Below, piece by piece: positions 28,870 through 38,911 of a DNA stretch of 64,000 bases. This stretch comes from Mycolicibacterium brumae (GTDB taxonomy: Bacteria; Actinomycetota; Actinomycetes; Mycobacteriales; Mycobacteriaceae), in NCBI RefSeq assembly GCF_025215495.1, contig NZ_CP104302.1:434001-498000 (forward strand). Direction: 5' to 3'. The notes beneath the pieces were generated by a model. That model ran no database searches and was not told the origin of the DNA. It saw nothing but the letters and a program-made list of their open reading frames with translations. Position numbers and translations under genes: made by a program. Position 1 is the stretch's first letter, and every line of letters starts with the position of its first letter.

Positions 28870-28938
28870 GCCTAGAGCCTACGGCTGCCAAAACAACAGT
28901 GTGCGACACGACAGGTGAACGCGCGGTGAATGGACCCC

Positions 28939-31104
28939 TTATTCGCAGCTGACGTCGGCCGCGTTGGTCAGTTCCAGGCCGGCCGGCAGCTCCGCGGTGG
29001 TGGTCACCGGGGTCTTGTGGGAAACCTGCACCTCAACCGGAGAACCGGGCGCCAGTGGGTCGCCGACGCTGACGAAATCCTCGCCGAGCACCACCTGGAT
29101 CTGATCTCCCAGGCCCGGCGTGCGCTCCAGCTTCGGGTTGCCCAGGGCTGCGGCGACGGTGACGGCCGCGGCCTCGTTGCCCGGTGAGTACTGCACCGTG
29201 GTGGTGTGCAGGTTCTTCGAGTAGTCGTCCGGATCGTCGACGCTGAACCCGTGCGCCGCGAAGTCCGCGGTGGCGCGTGAGCCCAGACCTGCGGTCTGGG
29301 TGGAGTTGGCCACGTGCACGCTGACCTCGTGGGTGTTGGTGGTCGTCGCGTTGACCACCTCGGTGGACTCCGACGACGCGCTCGTGGAGGTGTCGCGCTC
29401 CTCCGGGGTGGTCGTCGTCGTGGAGGTCGGCTCGGTGCTGCTGGCGGCTTCGCTGCTGGTGCTGCTGCTGGTGATGGGGGTGGTGGTCTCGTTGGTGTCG
29501 TTCTCGCCGGGCAGCGGCTGGTCGTCGCGGACCGCCTGGAACAGCGCGTCGATGGCGCCGACGTAGGGCTCCTCGTTGCCGTCCTCATCGGTGATGCCGG
29601 TGGTCGGCAAAGTGATGAAGGTGATCCGGCCGGCGGCGATGCCTTGCACCGACTGGCCCAGGTCCACCAGGTCCTTGGTGTCGACGTTGTCGACGTAGGA
29701 GTCGTCGATGAAGGTGTTGACAACGTTGTTGAGCTTGTTGATGGAGAAGAACGTCTCCGAGGAAATCATCGAACGCAGCAGCGACGACAGGAACAACTGC
29801 TGGCGTTTGATCCGGCCGTAGTCACCGTTGACCTCGGTGGTGACCTGGCGGGCGCGCACGTAGTTCAGCGCGGTGTGCCCGTCGATGCGCTGATGCCCGG
29901 CGTGCTCGAGCACGGTGCCCAGTTCGTAGTCCACCAGCGGCGTGGGAGTGCAGACGTCGACGCCGCCGACGGCGTCGACCATCTTGGAGAACCCGGCGAA
30001 GTCGATCGCGATGAACCGGTTGACCTTCAGGCCGGAAATCTTCTGAACCACCTTGACCAGGCATTTCGGCCCGCCGAAGGCGTAGGCCGAGTTCAGTTTC
30101 GTTTCCGTGTAGCGATAGTTCGGGCTGTAGGTGCCGGTCTCCTCGTCGTAGACCGGGCCGTATTCGCGGGTGGCCGGATCCCAAGCCTGACACTCGACGG
30201 GGGTGATGGCCAGGTCGCGGGGGAAGGACACCGCGACGACGCGTTTCCGGTCGGCCGGGATATTGACCAGGATGACGCTGTCGGAGCGGGCGCCGCCGGC
30301 GTCGGCGGTGTCACCGGCGCCCATCCCGGAGTTCTCGCCGTAGCGGCTGTCCACACCGACGATCAGGAAGTTCTCGTCGCCGAACTGGGCATTGGGGTCG
30401 ACGATGTCGCGGGAGTCCGGGTCCAGCGCGGCGACCTTGTTCAGCCGGTGGTTCTTGGTGGCCGTCCACTGCCAGGCGGCGCCGGTCAGGACCAGGGCCA
30501 GCACCGCGAACAACGCGGCCAGCGAACGCCCGGCCAGCAGGATCGGGCGGCGGCGGTGGGTCTTGACGACGGGCAGCGGCCGGGCCGGCGGGCTGGTTGG
30601 CGCCGGCAGGTTGGGCGGCAGGTTTGCAGGCGGCAGGTTTGCAGGCGGCAGGTTCGACGCCGGCAGGCTCGGCGGCGGTGCGGTGAAGGCGGGGTCGCCG
30701 AAGAGTTCCGGCGCCGGGTCTGCCGGTGGCAGGGCCGCGGGGCTGTACTGCTGCCATTCCGACCATCGCGCCTGCTCGGCCAACTCGGCCTGGTCGGCGC
30801 GCTGTGCGATCGCGGTCAGGTCGGGGATCTCCGAGGCGGTGCGCAGGACCTCGGTGGCCGGATCGGACTCAGGCTCGGGCGCCGCCGCGGCTTCCGGGTC
30901 AGCTGCCGACTCTGGCTCTGCCGCGGATTCCGGGTCCGGCTCGACGTCGGATTCCGGCTCGGACGTCGGCAGGTTCGCCGGCGCCCCGGTCACCCGGGCG
31001 ATCAGATCAGCGACATTGATGCCGGTGTGATGGCTACCGGTGACCTCGGTGTCGGATTCGGGGACACGACGACGACCGGGTTTGGCGCTGTCGCCGTCGG
31101 TCAT
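28939..31104 (-). CDS. LytR-CpsA-Psr family glycopolymer ligase with LytR_C domain
   Basis: 721 residues. A long acidic and Pro-rich cytosolic leader (1-185, with ANLPP repeats) precedes one membrane helix (about 195-213). The LCP catalytic domain shows NFLIVGVDSRYGENSGMG, SDSVILVNIPADRKRV, SFPRD and YGRIKRQQLF. A Ser/Thr-rich linker leads to a C-terminal LytR_C domain (VHVANSTQTAGLGSRA). LCP proteins attach arabinogalactan to peptidoglycan. It corresponds to Rv0822c. Confidence 0.93.
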   Translation of the reverse strand: MTDGDSAKPGRRRVPESDTEVTGSHHTGINVADLIARVTGAPANLPTSEPESDVEPDPESAAEPESAADPEAAAAPEPESDPATEVLRTASEIPDLTAIAQRADQAELAEQARWSEWQQYSPAALPPADPAPELFGDPAFTAPPPSLPASNLPPANLPPANLPPNLPAPTSPPARPLPVVKTHRRRPILLAGRSLAALFAVLALVLTGAAWQWTATKNHRLNKVAALDPDSRDIVDPNAQFGDENFLIVGVDSRYGENSGMGAGDTADAGGARSDSVILVNIPADRKRVVAVSFPRDLAITPVECQAWDPATREYGPVYDEETGTYSPNYRYTETKLNSAYAFGGPKCLVKVVQKISGLKVNRFIAIDFAGFSKMVDAVGGVDVCTPTPLVDYELGTVLEHAGHQRIDGHTALNYVRARQVTTEVNGDYGRIKRQQLFLSSLLRSMISSETFFSINKLNNVVNTFIDDSYVDNVDTKDLVDLGQSVQGIAAGRITFITLPTTGITDEDGNEEPYVGAIDALFQAVRDDQPLPGENDTNETTTPITSSSTSSEAASSTEPTSTTTTTPEERDTSTSASSESTEVVNATTTNTHEVSVHVANSTQTAGLGSRATADFAAHGFSVDDPDDYSKNLHTTTVQYSPGNEAAAVTVAAALGNPKLERTPGLGDQIQVVLGEDFVSVGDPLAPGSPVEVQVSHKTPVTTTAELPAGLELTNAADVSCE

Positions 31105-31201
31105 CGCAGGTCCTCACCGTCATAGGTACGGTTATCCATGCTAGAAGAGAACCGCTGCGCAAACGAATTCCGGAACGGTCACAGCACCATCCCGGATGAT
31201 C

Positions 31202-32383
31202 TCAGCCGCCCGAATGCATGACGTCCGCGCCCACCGGGACGCGCGGATCGTCCGGGTCGGCCAACCAGCCGTCGGGCAGTGACACCGAGGCCGACGAGCC
31301 CTGTCGGCCGCGCGGCCCGGCCGCCTGCGGACCGAACGGCACATCCGGGTCGAGTGCTCCGACCAGTGCGTCCAGCTCATCGAGGGTCTTGACCAGGGCG
31401 AGCGCCCGGCGCAGTTCGGCGCCGGCCGGGAAGCCGTGCAGGTACCAGGCGACGTGCTTGCGGATATCGCGCATGCCCTTGTCCTCGCCGAAATGTTCGG
31501 TGAGCAGGGCGCCGTGCCGGCGGATGATGTCGGCTACCTCACCCAGGTTCGGCGGGGTGGCCACCGGCCGGCCGTTGAACACCGCGGACAGTTCGGCGAA
31601 CAGCCAGGGCCGGCCCAGGCAGCCGCGGCCGATGACCACGCCGTCGCAGCCGGTCCGGCGCATCATCTCCAGCGCGTCGTCGGCGTCGAAGATATCGCCG
31701 TTGCCCAGCACCGGGATGGTGCGGACGTGCTGTTTGAGGGCGGCGATCTGGTCCCAATCGGCCGCGCCCGAGTAGCGCTGGGCGGCGGTGCGCGCGTGCA
31801 GCGCGACGGCCGCCGCGCCCTCGGACTCGGCGATCCGCCCGGCGTCCAGGTGGGTGCGGTGCTCGTCGTCGATGCCGATCCGGAACTTCACCGTCACCGG
31901 AATGTCGGTTCCCTCGCAGGCGCGCACGGCAGCTGCCACGATCCGGCCGAACAGCCGGCGCTTGTAGGGCAGCGCGGCGCCGCCACCGCGGCGGGTGACC
32001 TTGGGCACCGGGCAGCCGAAGTTCATGTCGATGTGGTCGGCGAGGCCTTCGGTGGCGATCATCCGGGCCGCGTCATAGGTGGTGTCCGGGTCGACGGTGT
32101 AGAGCTGCAGCGAGCGCGGGGACTCGTCCGGGCCGAACGTCGTCATGTGCATGGTGACCGGGTGGCGTTCCACCAGGGCGCGCGCGGTCACCATCTCGCA
32201 CACGTACAGGCCGCTGACGGTGCCTTCGCGGGCCAGTTCCAGCTCGCGGCACAGGGTGCGGAACGCCACGTTGGTCACCCCGGCCATCGGCGCGAGGACC
32301 ACCGGGCTGGCCAAACTCATCGGCCCGATCCGCAATGCGGGCCGGGCCGACGAGTTGGGCGCCTGTTGAGGCGGTGCGGTCAC
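31202..32383 (-). CDS. dus: tRNA-dihydrouridine synthase
   Basis: 393 residues, FMN-dependent TIM-barrel reductase that makes dihydrouridine in the tRNA D-loop. VLAPMAGVTNVAFR is the FMN-site start and HIDMNFGCPVPKVTRRGGG carries the catalytic Cys. VTVKFRIGIDDEH is also diagnostic. The start is GTG 32383, overlapping the desA1 stop by 4 nt. Confidence 0.95.
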   Translation of the reverse strand: MTAPPQQAPNSSARPALRIGPMSLASPVVLAPMAGVTNVAFRTLCRELELAREGTVSGLYVCEMVTARALVERHPVTMHMTTFGPDESPRSLQLYTVDPDTTYDAARMIATEGLADHIDMNFGCPVPKVTRRGGGAALPYKRRLFGRIVAAAVRACEGTDIPVTVKFRIGIDDEHRTHLDAGRIAESEGAAAVALHARTAAQRYSGAADWDQIAALKQHVRTIPVLGNGDIFDADDALEMMRRTGCDGVVIGRGCLGRPWLFAELSAVFNGRPVATPPNLGEVADIIRRHGALLTEHFGEDKGMRDIRKHVAWYLHGFPAGAELRRALALVKTLDELDALVGALDPDVPFGPQAAGPRGRQGSSASVSLPDGWLADPDDPRVPVGADVMHSGG

Positions 32384-33387
32384 TTCGACGAGGCCGACAC
32401 CAGGTTGAGGTTCTTGAGCGCCTTCTTCTCGGCGACCTGGCGCTCGCGCTCGAGGCGACGCTCCTTGGCGACCTCGAACTTGACGCAGGTCTCCTCGAGT
32501 TCCCCGACGATCCGCGCCAGGTCGTCGCGCAGTTCGGCGGCCTCACCGGTGAAGTCCTCGCGCTCGAAGATGCGCCACTTCTTCAGCACCGGCATCACCA
32601 CTTCGTCCAGGTGGATCCGCGGGTCGTAGACGCCGCCGACGGCGATGATGACAGCCTTGCGGCGGAACTCCGGCACCGTGTAGCCGGGCATCCGGAAGTT
32701 GCTGAGCACCCGGTGCAGCGACTTCATCGCCTGGTTGGGGGCAATGTCGAGGCCAGCGGCGCTGGTGTCCCGGTAGAACACCATGTGCAGGTTCTCGTCG
32801 TTGGAGACCTTGGCCAGCAGCGCGTCGGCGACCGGGCAGGCGCAGGCCTTGGCGGTGTTGCGGTGGCTCACGCGGGTGGCCAGCTCCTGGAACGACACGT
32901 ACATCACCGAGTCGAACAGGCTCTCGGCAAACAGGTCGCCCTGGCCGTTTTGGCCGGGGGAGAAGCCGCGGGTCATCTGCACCATGCGGGTCTGCTCCAG
33001 CTCGACCGGGTCGACCGCGCGGGTCACCACCAGGTAGTCGCGCAGGGTGATGCCGTGCCGATTCTCCTCGGCGGTCCAGCGGTCAACCCAGAAACCCCAC
33101 GGGTCGTCCATGGTGAAGTTCATCGCGATTTCGCGGTGATACGAGGGCAGATTGTCCTCGGTGAGCAGGTTCTGCACCATCGCGGTCTGCGCGACCTCGG
33201 ACAGCTTGGACTGCTCCGGGTCCCAGTCCTGGCCGCCGAGGGCGTAGAAGTTCTTGCCGTCCGACCACGGGATGTAGTCGTGCGGGTTCCACTCCTTGGC
33301 CATCTTCATGTGACGGTTGATGTTGGCCTCTACGACGGGCGAGAGCTCGTGCAGCAGCTGAAGGTCGGTCAAGTTTTCTTCCGACAC
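32380..33387 (-). CDS. desA1: Acyl-ACP desaturase DesA1
   Basis: 335 residues. The di-iron ferritin-like ligands are seen in TAEENRHG and SNDENLHM (two ExxH motifs), with further Glu residues in the first helices. DesA1 introduces a double bond in mycolic-acid precursors. TATATT about 45 bp upstream of the start is a good -10, and GGGAGG precedes the ATG. It is the first gene of a desA1-dus operon. Confidence 0.95.
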   Translation of the reverse strand: MSEENLTDLQLLHELSPVVEANINRHMKMAKEWNPHDYIPWSDGKNFYALGGQDWDPEQSKLSEVAQTAMVQNLLTEDNLPSYHREIAMNFTMDDPWGFWVDRWTAEENRHGITLRDYLVVTRAVDPVELEQTRMVQMTRGFSPGQNGQGDLFAESLFDSVMYVSFQELATRVSHRNTAKACACPVADALLAKVSNDENLHMVFYRDTSAAGLDIAPNQAMKSLHRVLSNFRMPGYTVPEFRRKAVIIAVGGVYDPRIHLDEVVMPVLKKWRIFEREDFTGEAAELRDDLARIVGELEETCVKFEVAKERRLERERQVAEKKALKNLNLVSASSK

Positions 33388-33449
33388 AGCGCCTCCCGGT
33401 TATCTGTTCCTGATGGTTGCACTCAATATATCTGTGTACGTCGGTAGCA

Positions 33450-34037
33450 TCAAGTTTCGCGGGGTGCGTGCCTGGTCACGAATTCGACGCAATAGTCGAT
33501 GAATTGCCCGCGCTCGGCGGGCAGTCGGCCGTCCAAGTACTCGGTGAACAGGGCGGTCAGCCCGCCCACCAAGCTGGTGGCCGCCAGCCGCTGGGCCACC
33601 GGATCGTTCAACGAGGCCAGCCGCTGGGCGAGCATCTCGATGAAGTTCGGCATCCAGGCCGCCCCGGAACGGGCCAGCGCCGGCTCCGAACTCGGCGCCA
33701 GCAGCAACACCCGACCGCGGGCCGGCGCGTCGACCATCAGCGCGACGAACTGTTCCACCGCGTCGCGCGGGGTGCGCGCCGAGGCTAGCGCGGCCATCGC
33801 GCCGCCGCCGACCTCGTTGTAGATCTCACGGACGAAATCGTCTCGGTCGGAGAAGCTTTCGTAGAAGTAGCGCTCGGTCAGCCCCGCGTGCCGGCACACC
33901 GCGCGCACCGTCAGCGCGGGCCCGTGCGGAGCGCCGAGCAGTTCGATGCCCGCGGAGACCAGTTCGCCACGACGTCGGGCCTGGCGCTCCTTGATGGACA
34001 CGCCCGCCCAGCGACCTCGGCGTTGACCGTCGACCAC
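33450..34037 (-). CDS. TetR-family transcriptional regulator (Rv0825c type)
   Basis: 195 residues from GTG 34037, chosen because AGGAG precedes it by four bases. The helix-turn-helix is LTVRAVCRHAGLTERYFYE (about 41-59). The C-terminal ligand domain is not classifiable. It is divergent from the mpaB-like oxygenase, with a 20-bp near-palindrome between them; it is likely the repressor of itself and that gene. Confidence 0.87.
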   Translation of the reverse strand: MVDGQRRGRWAGVSIKERQARRRGELVSAGIELLGAPHGPALTVRAVCRHAGLTERYFYESFSDRDDFVREIYNEVGGGAMAALASARTPRDAVEQFVALMVDAPARGRVLLLAPSSEPALARSGAAWMPNFIEMLAQRLASLNDPVAQRLAATSLVGGLTALFTEYLDGRLPAERGQFIDYCVEFVTRHAPRET

Positions 34038-34052
34038 ATTGCTCCTAAACTC

Positions 34053-34072
34053 GACTGACAACGCTTGTAGTC
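34053..34072. promoter_or_regulatory. TetR operator candidate
   Basis: GACTGACAACGCTTGTAGTC is palindromic apart from one mismatched pair (perfect ACAA-CGC-TTGT core). It lies 16 bp from the TetR start and 24 bp from the divergent oxygenase start. Confidence 0.5.
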
Positions 34073-34095
34073 ATTCTTCGTCAGGAAGTTGTCAG

Positions 34096-35100
34096 GTGAC
34101 CCAAGATACGTCCGAGGCGATGGCCTCGACCAGTGAATCCGCCGCGCCGCCCATCGCCGGCGGCTGCCCGATGGGCGCCGGCTACCGAGCGGTTCCGCTA
34201 GGACCGGACTCGCTGACCTGGAAGTACTTCGGCGACTGGCGCGGAATGCTGCAGGGACCGTGGGCCGGCTCGATGCAGAACATGCATCCGCAGCTCGGCG
34301 CGGCGGTCAGCGAACACTCCATCTTCTTCACCGAGCGCTGGCCGCGGCTGCTGCGCTCCATCTACCCGATCTCCGGGGTGGTGTTCGACGGCGATCGGGC
34401 GCCCCGCACTGCCGCCGAGGTGCGTGACTACCACGTCGACATCAAGGGCGTCGACGACCAGGGCCGGCGCTATCACGCGCTGAACCCCGACGTCTTCTAT
34501 TGGGCGCACGCCACCTTCTTCGTGTCCACCATGATCATCGCCGAGCGGTACTGCGGCGGGCTGACCGAGGCGCAGAAGCGGCAGATGTTCGACGAGCACG
34601 TGCAGTGGTACGCGCTGTACGGCATGAGCATGCGCCCGGTGCCCAAGAGCTGGGAGGACTTCCAGATCTACTGGGACCACATGTGCAGCGAGGTGCTGGA
34701 GAACAACCAGGCCGCCCGCGACGTACTGGACCTGACCGAACTGCCCAAACCGCCGTTCGTGGAGTGGATGCCGGAGTGGATGTGGGCGCTGCAGCGCAAG
34801 GTCATCGCGAAGGCGTTCGTCTGGTACACCGTCGGCCTGTATGACCCGCCGGTCCGCAAGCTGATGGGCTACACCTGGTCCGAGCGCGACGAATGGTGGC
34901 ACCGGCGGGTCGCCGACGTGGCGCGCATCGCGTTCCTGCCGATCCCGGCGCGCTGGCGACGGCACCCGCGGGCCCAGGCCGGCTGGGACCGCGCGACCGG
35001 GCGGATCCCCGCCGACACCCCGCCGCCGGAGACCCCGGCCCGCAATCTGCCGCCGGTCGAGGCGCGCGGGCGAGGTATGCACTACTGCCCTGACGTGTGA
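34096..35100 (+). CDS. MpaB/DUF2236-family oxygenase (Rv0826 type)
   Basis: 334 residues from GTG 34096, with TCAGGAAG upstream. The DUF2236 pattern GDWRGMLQGPWAGSMQNMHP and HATFFVSTMIIAERYCGGL is clear, with conserved histidines of the latex-clearing/mycophenolate-type heme oxygenase superfamily. No signal peptide is seen. The substrate is unknown. Probably controlled by the divergent TetR. Confidence 0.83.
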   Translation: MTQDTSEAMASTSESAAPPIAGGCPMGAGYRAVPLGPDSLTWKYFGDWRGMLQGPWAGSMQNMHPQLGAAVSEHSIFFTERWPRLLRSIYPISGVVFDGDRAPRTAAEVRDYHVDIKGVDDQGRRYHALNPDVFYWAHATFFVSTMIIAERYCGGLTEAQKRQMFDEHVQWYALYGMSMRPVPKSWEDFQIYWDHMCSEVLENNQAARDVLDLTELPKPPFVEWMPEWMWALQRKVIAKAFVWYTVGLYDPPVRKLMGYTWSERDEWWHRRVADVARIAFLPIPARWRRHPRAQAGWDRATGRIPADTPPPETPARNLPPVEARGRGMHYCPDV

Positions 35101-35118
35101 TCCGGCTACGGTATAGCC

Positions 35119-36195
35119 ATGACGGCCCCCGAACTCCTCGGCGGTCGCTACGAAATGCGTGGCGTGCTCGGCCGCGGCGGCATGGCCGAGGTGCGTGAGG
35201 CCTGGGACACCGCCAGCGGCCAGATGGTCGCGGTCAAGCTGCTCTATCCCGGCTACGACACCCACCCGGACTACCTGCGCCGGTTCTGGGCCGAGGCCGA
35301 AGCGGCCGCCGGGCTGAACCATCCGCACATCGTGGGCGTCTTCGACCGCGGCCAGCATCGGGGCGCCCCCTACATCGTGATGCCGCGGCTGCCGGGGCGC
35401 AGCCTCGCCGACCTGATCTCGCAGGGCCCGGTGCCCCCGCCGTATGTCCGCAAGATGCTCACCGAGGTGCTCTCGGCGCTGTCCGCCGCGCACGCCGCCG
35501 GCATCCTGCACCGCGACATCAAACCGGCGAACATCCTGTTCACCGAGACCGGCCGGGCTCAGGTCGCCGACTTCGGGCTGGCCAAGGGCCTGGACACCTA
35601 CCGAACCGAGACCGGCCAGATCATGGGCACCATGGCCTACATGAGCCCGGAGCGCCTCACCGGCCGGGCAGCCACGGTGTCCGACGACCTGTACGCCGTC
35701 GGGCTGTGCGGCTGGGAGGCGCTCACCGGTCGCCGGGCCTTCCCCCAGGAGAATCTGGTGGCGCTGGCCCGGTCGATCACCCAGGAGCCGCCGCCGTCGG
35801 TGGCCAGCCTGCGGCCCGACGTCGACCCGCAGTTGTCGGCGATCATCGACCGGGCGATGACCCGCGAGGAATCCGCCCGATTCCCCAGCGCCGAGGCCAT
35901 GCTCGGCGAATTGATGGATTTCAGTGGCGAGCCGGTGACCGGGCCGATCCCCATCGTCGCGCCGCCCCCACCTCCGCCGGCGCCGGTCTCGACGAGCCCG
36001 CCGGTGATCATGGTGCCCCAGCCGGTGCTGGTGCGACGCCGGGTCTGGCACTGGGTGCTGCTGGTCGCGGTGCTGGTGGCGCTGGTGGTGGGCGCGGTCG
36101 CGTTCTTCCTGGGCGCGTCCACGCACACCGAAGGCGCCCCGGTGGCGCCGGCGGCGGCGACGAGCTTCTTCGATCAGCCGCCGCGCGCGCGATAG
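35119..36195 (+). CDS. Membrane Ser/Thr protein kinase (PknB family)
   Basis: 358 residues. The kinase domain (about 10-270) has the glycine loop [14 protein letters not shown] lysine, [11 protein letters not shown] catalytic loop, DFGLAKG and [10 protein letters not shown] Pro-rich linker leads to one membrane helix (about 312-334) with only about 25 residues outside, so there is no folded sensor domain. TACGGT six bases before the ATG suggests a leaderless start. The 3' end overlaps the convergent SulP gene by 22 bp. Confidence 0.92.
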   Translation: MTAPELLGGRYEMRGVLGRGGMAEVREAWDTASGQMVAVKLLYPGYDTHPDYLRRFWAEAEAAAGLNHPHIVGVFDRGQHRGAPYIVMPRLPGRSLADLISQGPVPPPYVRKMLTEVLSALSAAHAAGILHRDIKPANILFTETGRAQVADFGLAKGLDTYRTETGQIMGTMAYMSPERLTGRAATVSDDLYAVGLCGWEALTGRRAFPQENLVALARSITQEPPPSVASLRPDVDPQLSAIIDRAMTREESARFPSAEAMLGELMDFSGEPVTGPIPIVAPPPPPPAPVSTSPPVIMVPQPVLVRRRVWHWVLLVAVLVALVVGAVAFFLGASTHTEGAPVAPAAATSFFDQPPRAR

Positions 36196-37862
36196 GCGGC
36201 CACCGCGGTCGGCAGCGTGGGGTAGATGTTCTGCGGACCGAGCCGGGTCAGGAAGCCGGAGGCTTTCAGGTCGTCGAGCAGGTCCTGTTTGACCCGCGCC
36301 ATCGCGAACACGATGCCCCGGCCGGTGAGTTCGTCGTGCAGTTGTTCCAGCGCGTCGGCGGCGGTCAGGTCCGGGTCGACGTTGGCCTCGGCGTTGAGCA
36401 CGAACCACCGGGTTTCGGTCTCGCTGTCGTCGACGGCCGCCAGCGCGCGCTCCCGAAAGTTCTCGGCGTTGGCGAAGAACAGCGGGGCGTCGTAGCGGTA
36501 GACCACCAGGCCGGGAACCGGGCGGGCGTCGGCGTAGTCATCGACGTCGTGCATGCCGGGCAGGCCGTCAACGATGCCCTGGATGGCGTCGTGCGGGCGG
36601 GCGACCCGGCGCAGCAGGTCCAGGATGGACAGCGCGATCGCCACCAGCACGCCGTTGAGCACCCCGAACACCAGCACCGCGACCGTGGTGGACACCGCGA
36701 TGGCCAGCTCGGAGAACCGGTAGCGAGCGATCCGGCGGAACTCGGCGACGTCGATCAGGTTCAGCGCGGCGTAGACGACCAGGGCGCCCAGCGCCGGCAT
36801 CGGGATGGTCTCCAGCAGGTCGCGGCCGGCCAGCATCACCGCCACCACCGCGGCGAGCATGACCAGCGAGTACAGCTGTGTGCGGCTGCCGACGGTGTCG
36901 CCGAGGGCGGTGCGGCTCCCGCTGGAGCTGACCGGGAAGCCCTGGGTGGCGCCGGTGACCAGATTGCTCACCCCGAGGGCGCGGAGCTCGGCGTTGGCGT
37001 CGATGTTCTCCCGGCGGCGGGCGGCGAAGGTGCGCGCGGTCAGGGTGTTGTCGGAGAACGCGACGACGGCGATGCCCAGCGACGGCAGCAGCAGCACGCC
37101 GACATCGGCCAGCGACACCGCCGGCAGCATCGGCGCGGGCAGGTCGGCCGGGATGTCCCCGACGATCTTGATGCCGCGCTCGGTGAGGGTGAACAGCCAT
37201 ACCGCCAGTGCGGCGCCGGCCACCGCGAACAGCGCGCCGGGGAACTTCGGCGAGAGCCAGCGCATGACGAACAGCGAGGTCAGCACGGCCGCCGACAGCA
37301 GCACGGTCGGCAGGTGGTAGTCGCCGATCTGGCCGGCGAAAGAGCCGATCTGGTCGGCGAACTCCCGTCCGTGGACCGGAACGCCGGTGGTGCGGCCGAG
37401 TTGGTCGGCGATCATGATCAGCGCGACGCCGGTCATGTAGCCGACGAGGACCGGGCGGGACAGCAGATCAGCCAGGAACCCGAGCCGGGCCAATCCGGCG
37501 ATCAGGCAGATCACCCCGACGAGGATGGCGGCGAGGGCGGCCATCGCCGCGTAGCGGGCCGGGTCGGTGATGGCCAGCGGCGCCAGCGCGGTGGCGGTCA
37601 TCAGGGCGGTGGTCGACTCCGGGCCGACCGATAGCTGCCGGGACGAGCCGAGGAACGCGTACACCGCCATCGGGCCCAGCGCCGCCCACAGCCCGGCCAC
37701 CGGCGGCAGCCCCGCCACGGTGGCATACGCCATCACCTGCGGAATCAGGTACGCGGCGACGGTCAGGCCCGCGACCACGTCGCCGCGCAGCCAGTCGCGC
37801 TGGTAGCGCCGCAGCTGCCGCCAGCCGGGGACCCAGTCGTCGAGCATGGAGGCCATGTTCAC
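36174..37862 (-). CDS. SulP-family anion transporter with STAS domain
   Basis: 562 residues with 10-14 membrane helices and a cytosolic C-terminal STAS domain (about 440-555). Family motifs near the N-terminus are [22 protein letters not shown] and [11 protein letters not shown]. SulP proteins carry sulfate, bicarbonate or other anions; the substrate is not evident. Confidence 0.92.
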   Translation of the reverse strand: MNMASMLDDWVPGWRQLRRYQRDWLRGDVVAGLTVAAYLIPQVMAYATVAGLPPVAGLWAALGPMAVYAFLGSSRQLSVGPESTTALMTATALAPLAITDPARYAAMAALAAILVGVICLIAGLARLGFLADLLSRPVLVGYMTGVALIMIADQLGRTTGVPVHGREFADQIGSFAGQIGDYHLPTVLLSAAVLTSLFVMRWLSPKFPGALFAVAGAALAVWLFTLTERGIKIVGDIPADLPAPMLPAVSLADVGVLLLPSLGIAVVAFSDNTLTARTFAARRRENIDANAELRALGVSNLVTGATQGFPVSSSGSRTALGDTVGSRTQLYSLVMLAAVVAVMLAGRDLLETIPMPALGALVVYAALNLIDVAEFRRIARYRFSELAIAVSTTVAVLVFGVLNGVLVAIALSILDLLRRVARPHDAIQGIVDGLPGMHDVDDYADARPVPGLVVYRYDAPLFFANAENFRERALAAVDDSETETRWFVLNAEANVDPDLTAADALEQLHDELTGRGIVFAMARVKQDLLDDLKASGFLTRLGPQNIYPTLPTAVAAYRARGG

Positions 37863-37925
37863 CCATTGTTCGCCTGAGGTTCAGGTTTTGCTTGCTTTGC
37901 GGGGCGGTTCCGGCGTCGGCTCTCG

Positions 37926-38017
37926 TCCTGAGTGCGATCTGACAGGTTTCGCTCATTCTGTGTGCGACCAGATCGCGCATCCGGCGAAATCCGCGACCTG
38001 AGCGCACGCAGGACGGA
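37926..38017. repeat. Dispersed intergenic repeat, copy 2
   Basis: This 92-bp counterpart of 8407-8500 begins TCCTGAGTGCG and ends CGCACGCAGGA (near-perfect terminal inverted repeats, 10 of 11), with an internal TTCTGTGTGCG. It lies between the SulP gene and the tRNA-Lys region; the 233-bp gap 37863-38095 contains no gene. Confidence 0.55.
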
Positions 38018-38027
38018 CGACGAACTG

Positions 38028-38051
38028 ACGGACTTTTAATCCGCAGGTCCC
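38028..38051 (+). repeat. 24-bp exact duplicate of the tRNA-Lys anticodon region
   Basis: Identical to 38122-38145 inside tRNA-Lys. Downstream of it the T-arm is present only in degenerate form (GTGCGTCGAGCCCGG). It may be a scar from an earlier integration into the tRNA gene or a decayed tandem tRNA copy. Confidence 0.7.
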
Positions 38052-38095
38052 GGGTGCGTCGAGCCCGGTGCGGGGTCGGTATTGTGTCCGCGTTG

Positions 38096-38171
38096 GCCCC
38101 TATAGCTCAGTTGGTAGAGCTACGGACTTTTAATCCGCAGGTCCCAGGTTCGAGCCCTGGTGGGGGCACCA
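38096..38171 (+). tRNA. tRNA-Lys (TTT)
   Basis: The acceptor GCCCCTA pairs with TGGGGGC. Anticodon loop CTTTTAA gives TTT. The T-arm GGTTCGAGCC is intact, and CCA is encoded at 38169-38171. Confidence 0.97.
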
Positions 38172-38181
38172 GATTTCGGCG

Positions 38182-38704
38182 ATGCTGGCCCGCAGGGCCA
38201 AACGCATCTTGAACGTTGTCAGCAACGTCTCGCACTACGCGGATCTCTCCGAGCCGACCGGTCTGTGGCTCTCGGAGTTGACACACGCCTGGCACGTGTT
38301 CGACGAGGCCGGCTACGAACAGACCATCATCAGCCCGCAGGGCGGACTGTCCCCGCTGGAACCCCGCTCGCTGAAGTTCCCGAACTTCGACAAGACCGCC
38401 AGGCGTGGAAAGCCGATGATCAGAAGATGGCGCTGCTGGCGAACACCGCGGCGCCCGATCAGGTCAACGCGGCCGACTATGACGCGATCTACTTCACCGG
38501 CGGCCACGCGGTGATGTTCGACTTCCCCGACAGCGAGGGCCTGCAGCGGTTGACCCGGGATGAAAGAGCCGCGGCGCGTGCTACGAGAAGGGAAAGCTCC
38601 CGTTCACTTCCTACACGGTGGGGGACGGACGCCTGGTCACCGGCCAGAATCCCGGCTCAGCGAAAGAGACCGCGCAGCGCGTCGTCTCGGTTTTGGAGGG
38701 CTGA
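38182..38704 (+). pseudogene. Broken DJ-1/PfpI-family (class I GATase-like) gene
   Basis: Reading from ATG 38182 gives a good PfpI N-terminus (VVSNVSHYADLSEPTGLW, ISPQGGLSPLEP). At about 38400 the frame shifts: homology continues in the next frame as ALLANTAAPDQVNAADYDAI and YFTGGHAVMFDFPDS. Near 38560 about 90-110 residues expected in the family are missing, and the end (LPFTSYTVGDGRLVTGQNP) follows after another frame change. So at least one frameshift and one internal deletion are present. It lies between two tRNA genes. Confidence 0.85.
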
Positions 38705-38799
38705 TCGGGAACCGGTTTGGGGATTCGGCCGGGCGTGCCCTAAGCTATCGAAGCTCCCAGCGTGAAGCGTTGTGAGTACCCCGGAGAGATTCGGATTGG

Positions 38800-38872
38800 G
38801 CCCCCATCGTCTAGTGGCCTAGGACGCCGCCCTTTCACGGCGGTAGCACGGGTTCGAATCCCGTTGGGGGTA
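38800..38872 (+). tRNA. tRNA-Glu (TTC)
   Basis: The acceptor GCCCCCA pairs with TGGGGGT (one G-U). Anticodon TTC lies in CCTTTCACG. The T-arm GGTTCGAATCC is standard. CCA is not encoded. Confidence 0.97.
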
Positions 38873-38911
38873 CGCGCCAACGTAAAAGTTGGAGCACGGC
38901 AGTACAAGCAA

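Noticed and set aside
29314..31125. Plus-strand open frame of 603 codons opposite the LCP gene
   Set aside because: Composition is typical of an antisense shadow and the minus strand encodes a complete LCP protein.
34198..36408. Minus-strand open frame of 736 codons opposite mpaB-like and kinase genes
   Set aside because: Antisense to two well-supported genes with no domain-like sequence.
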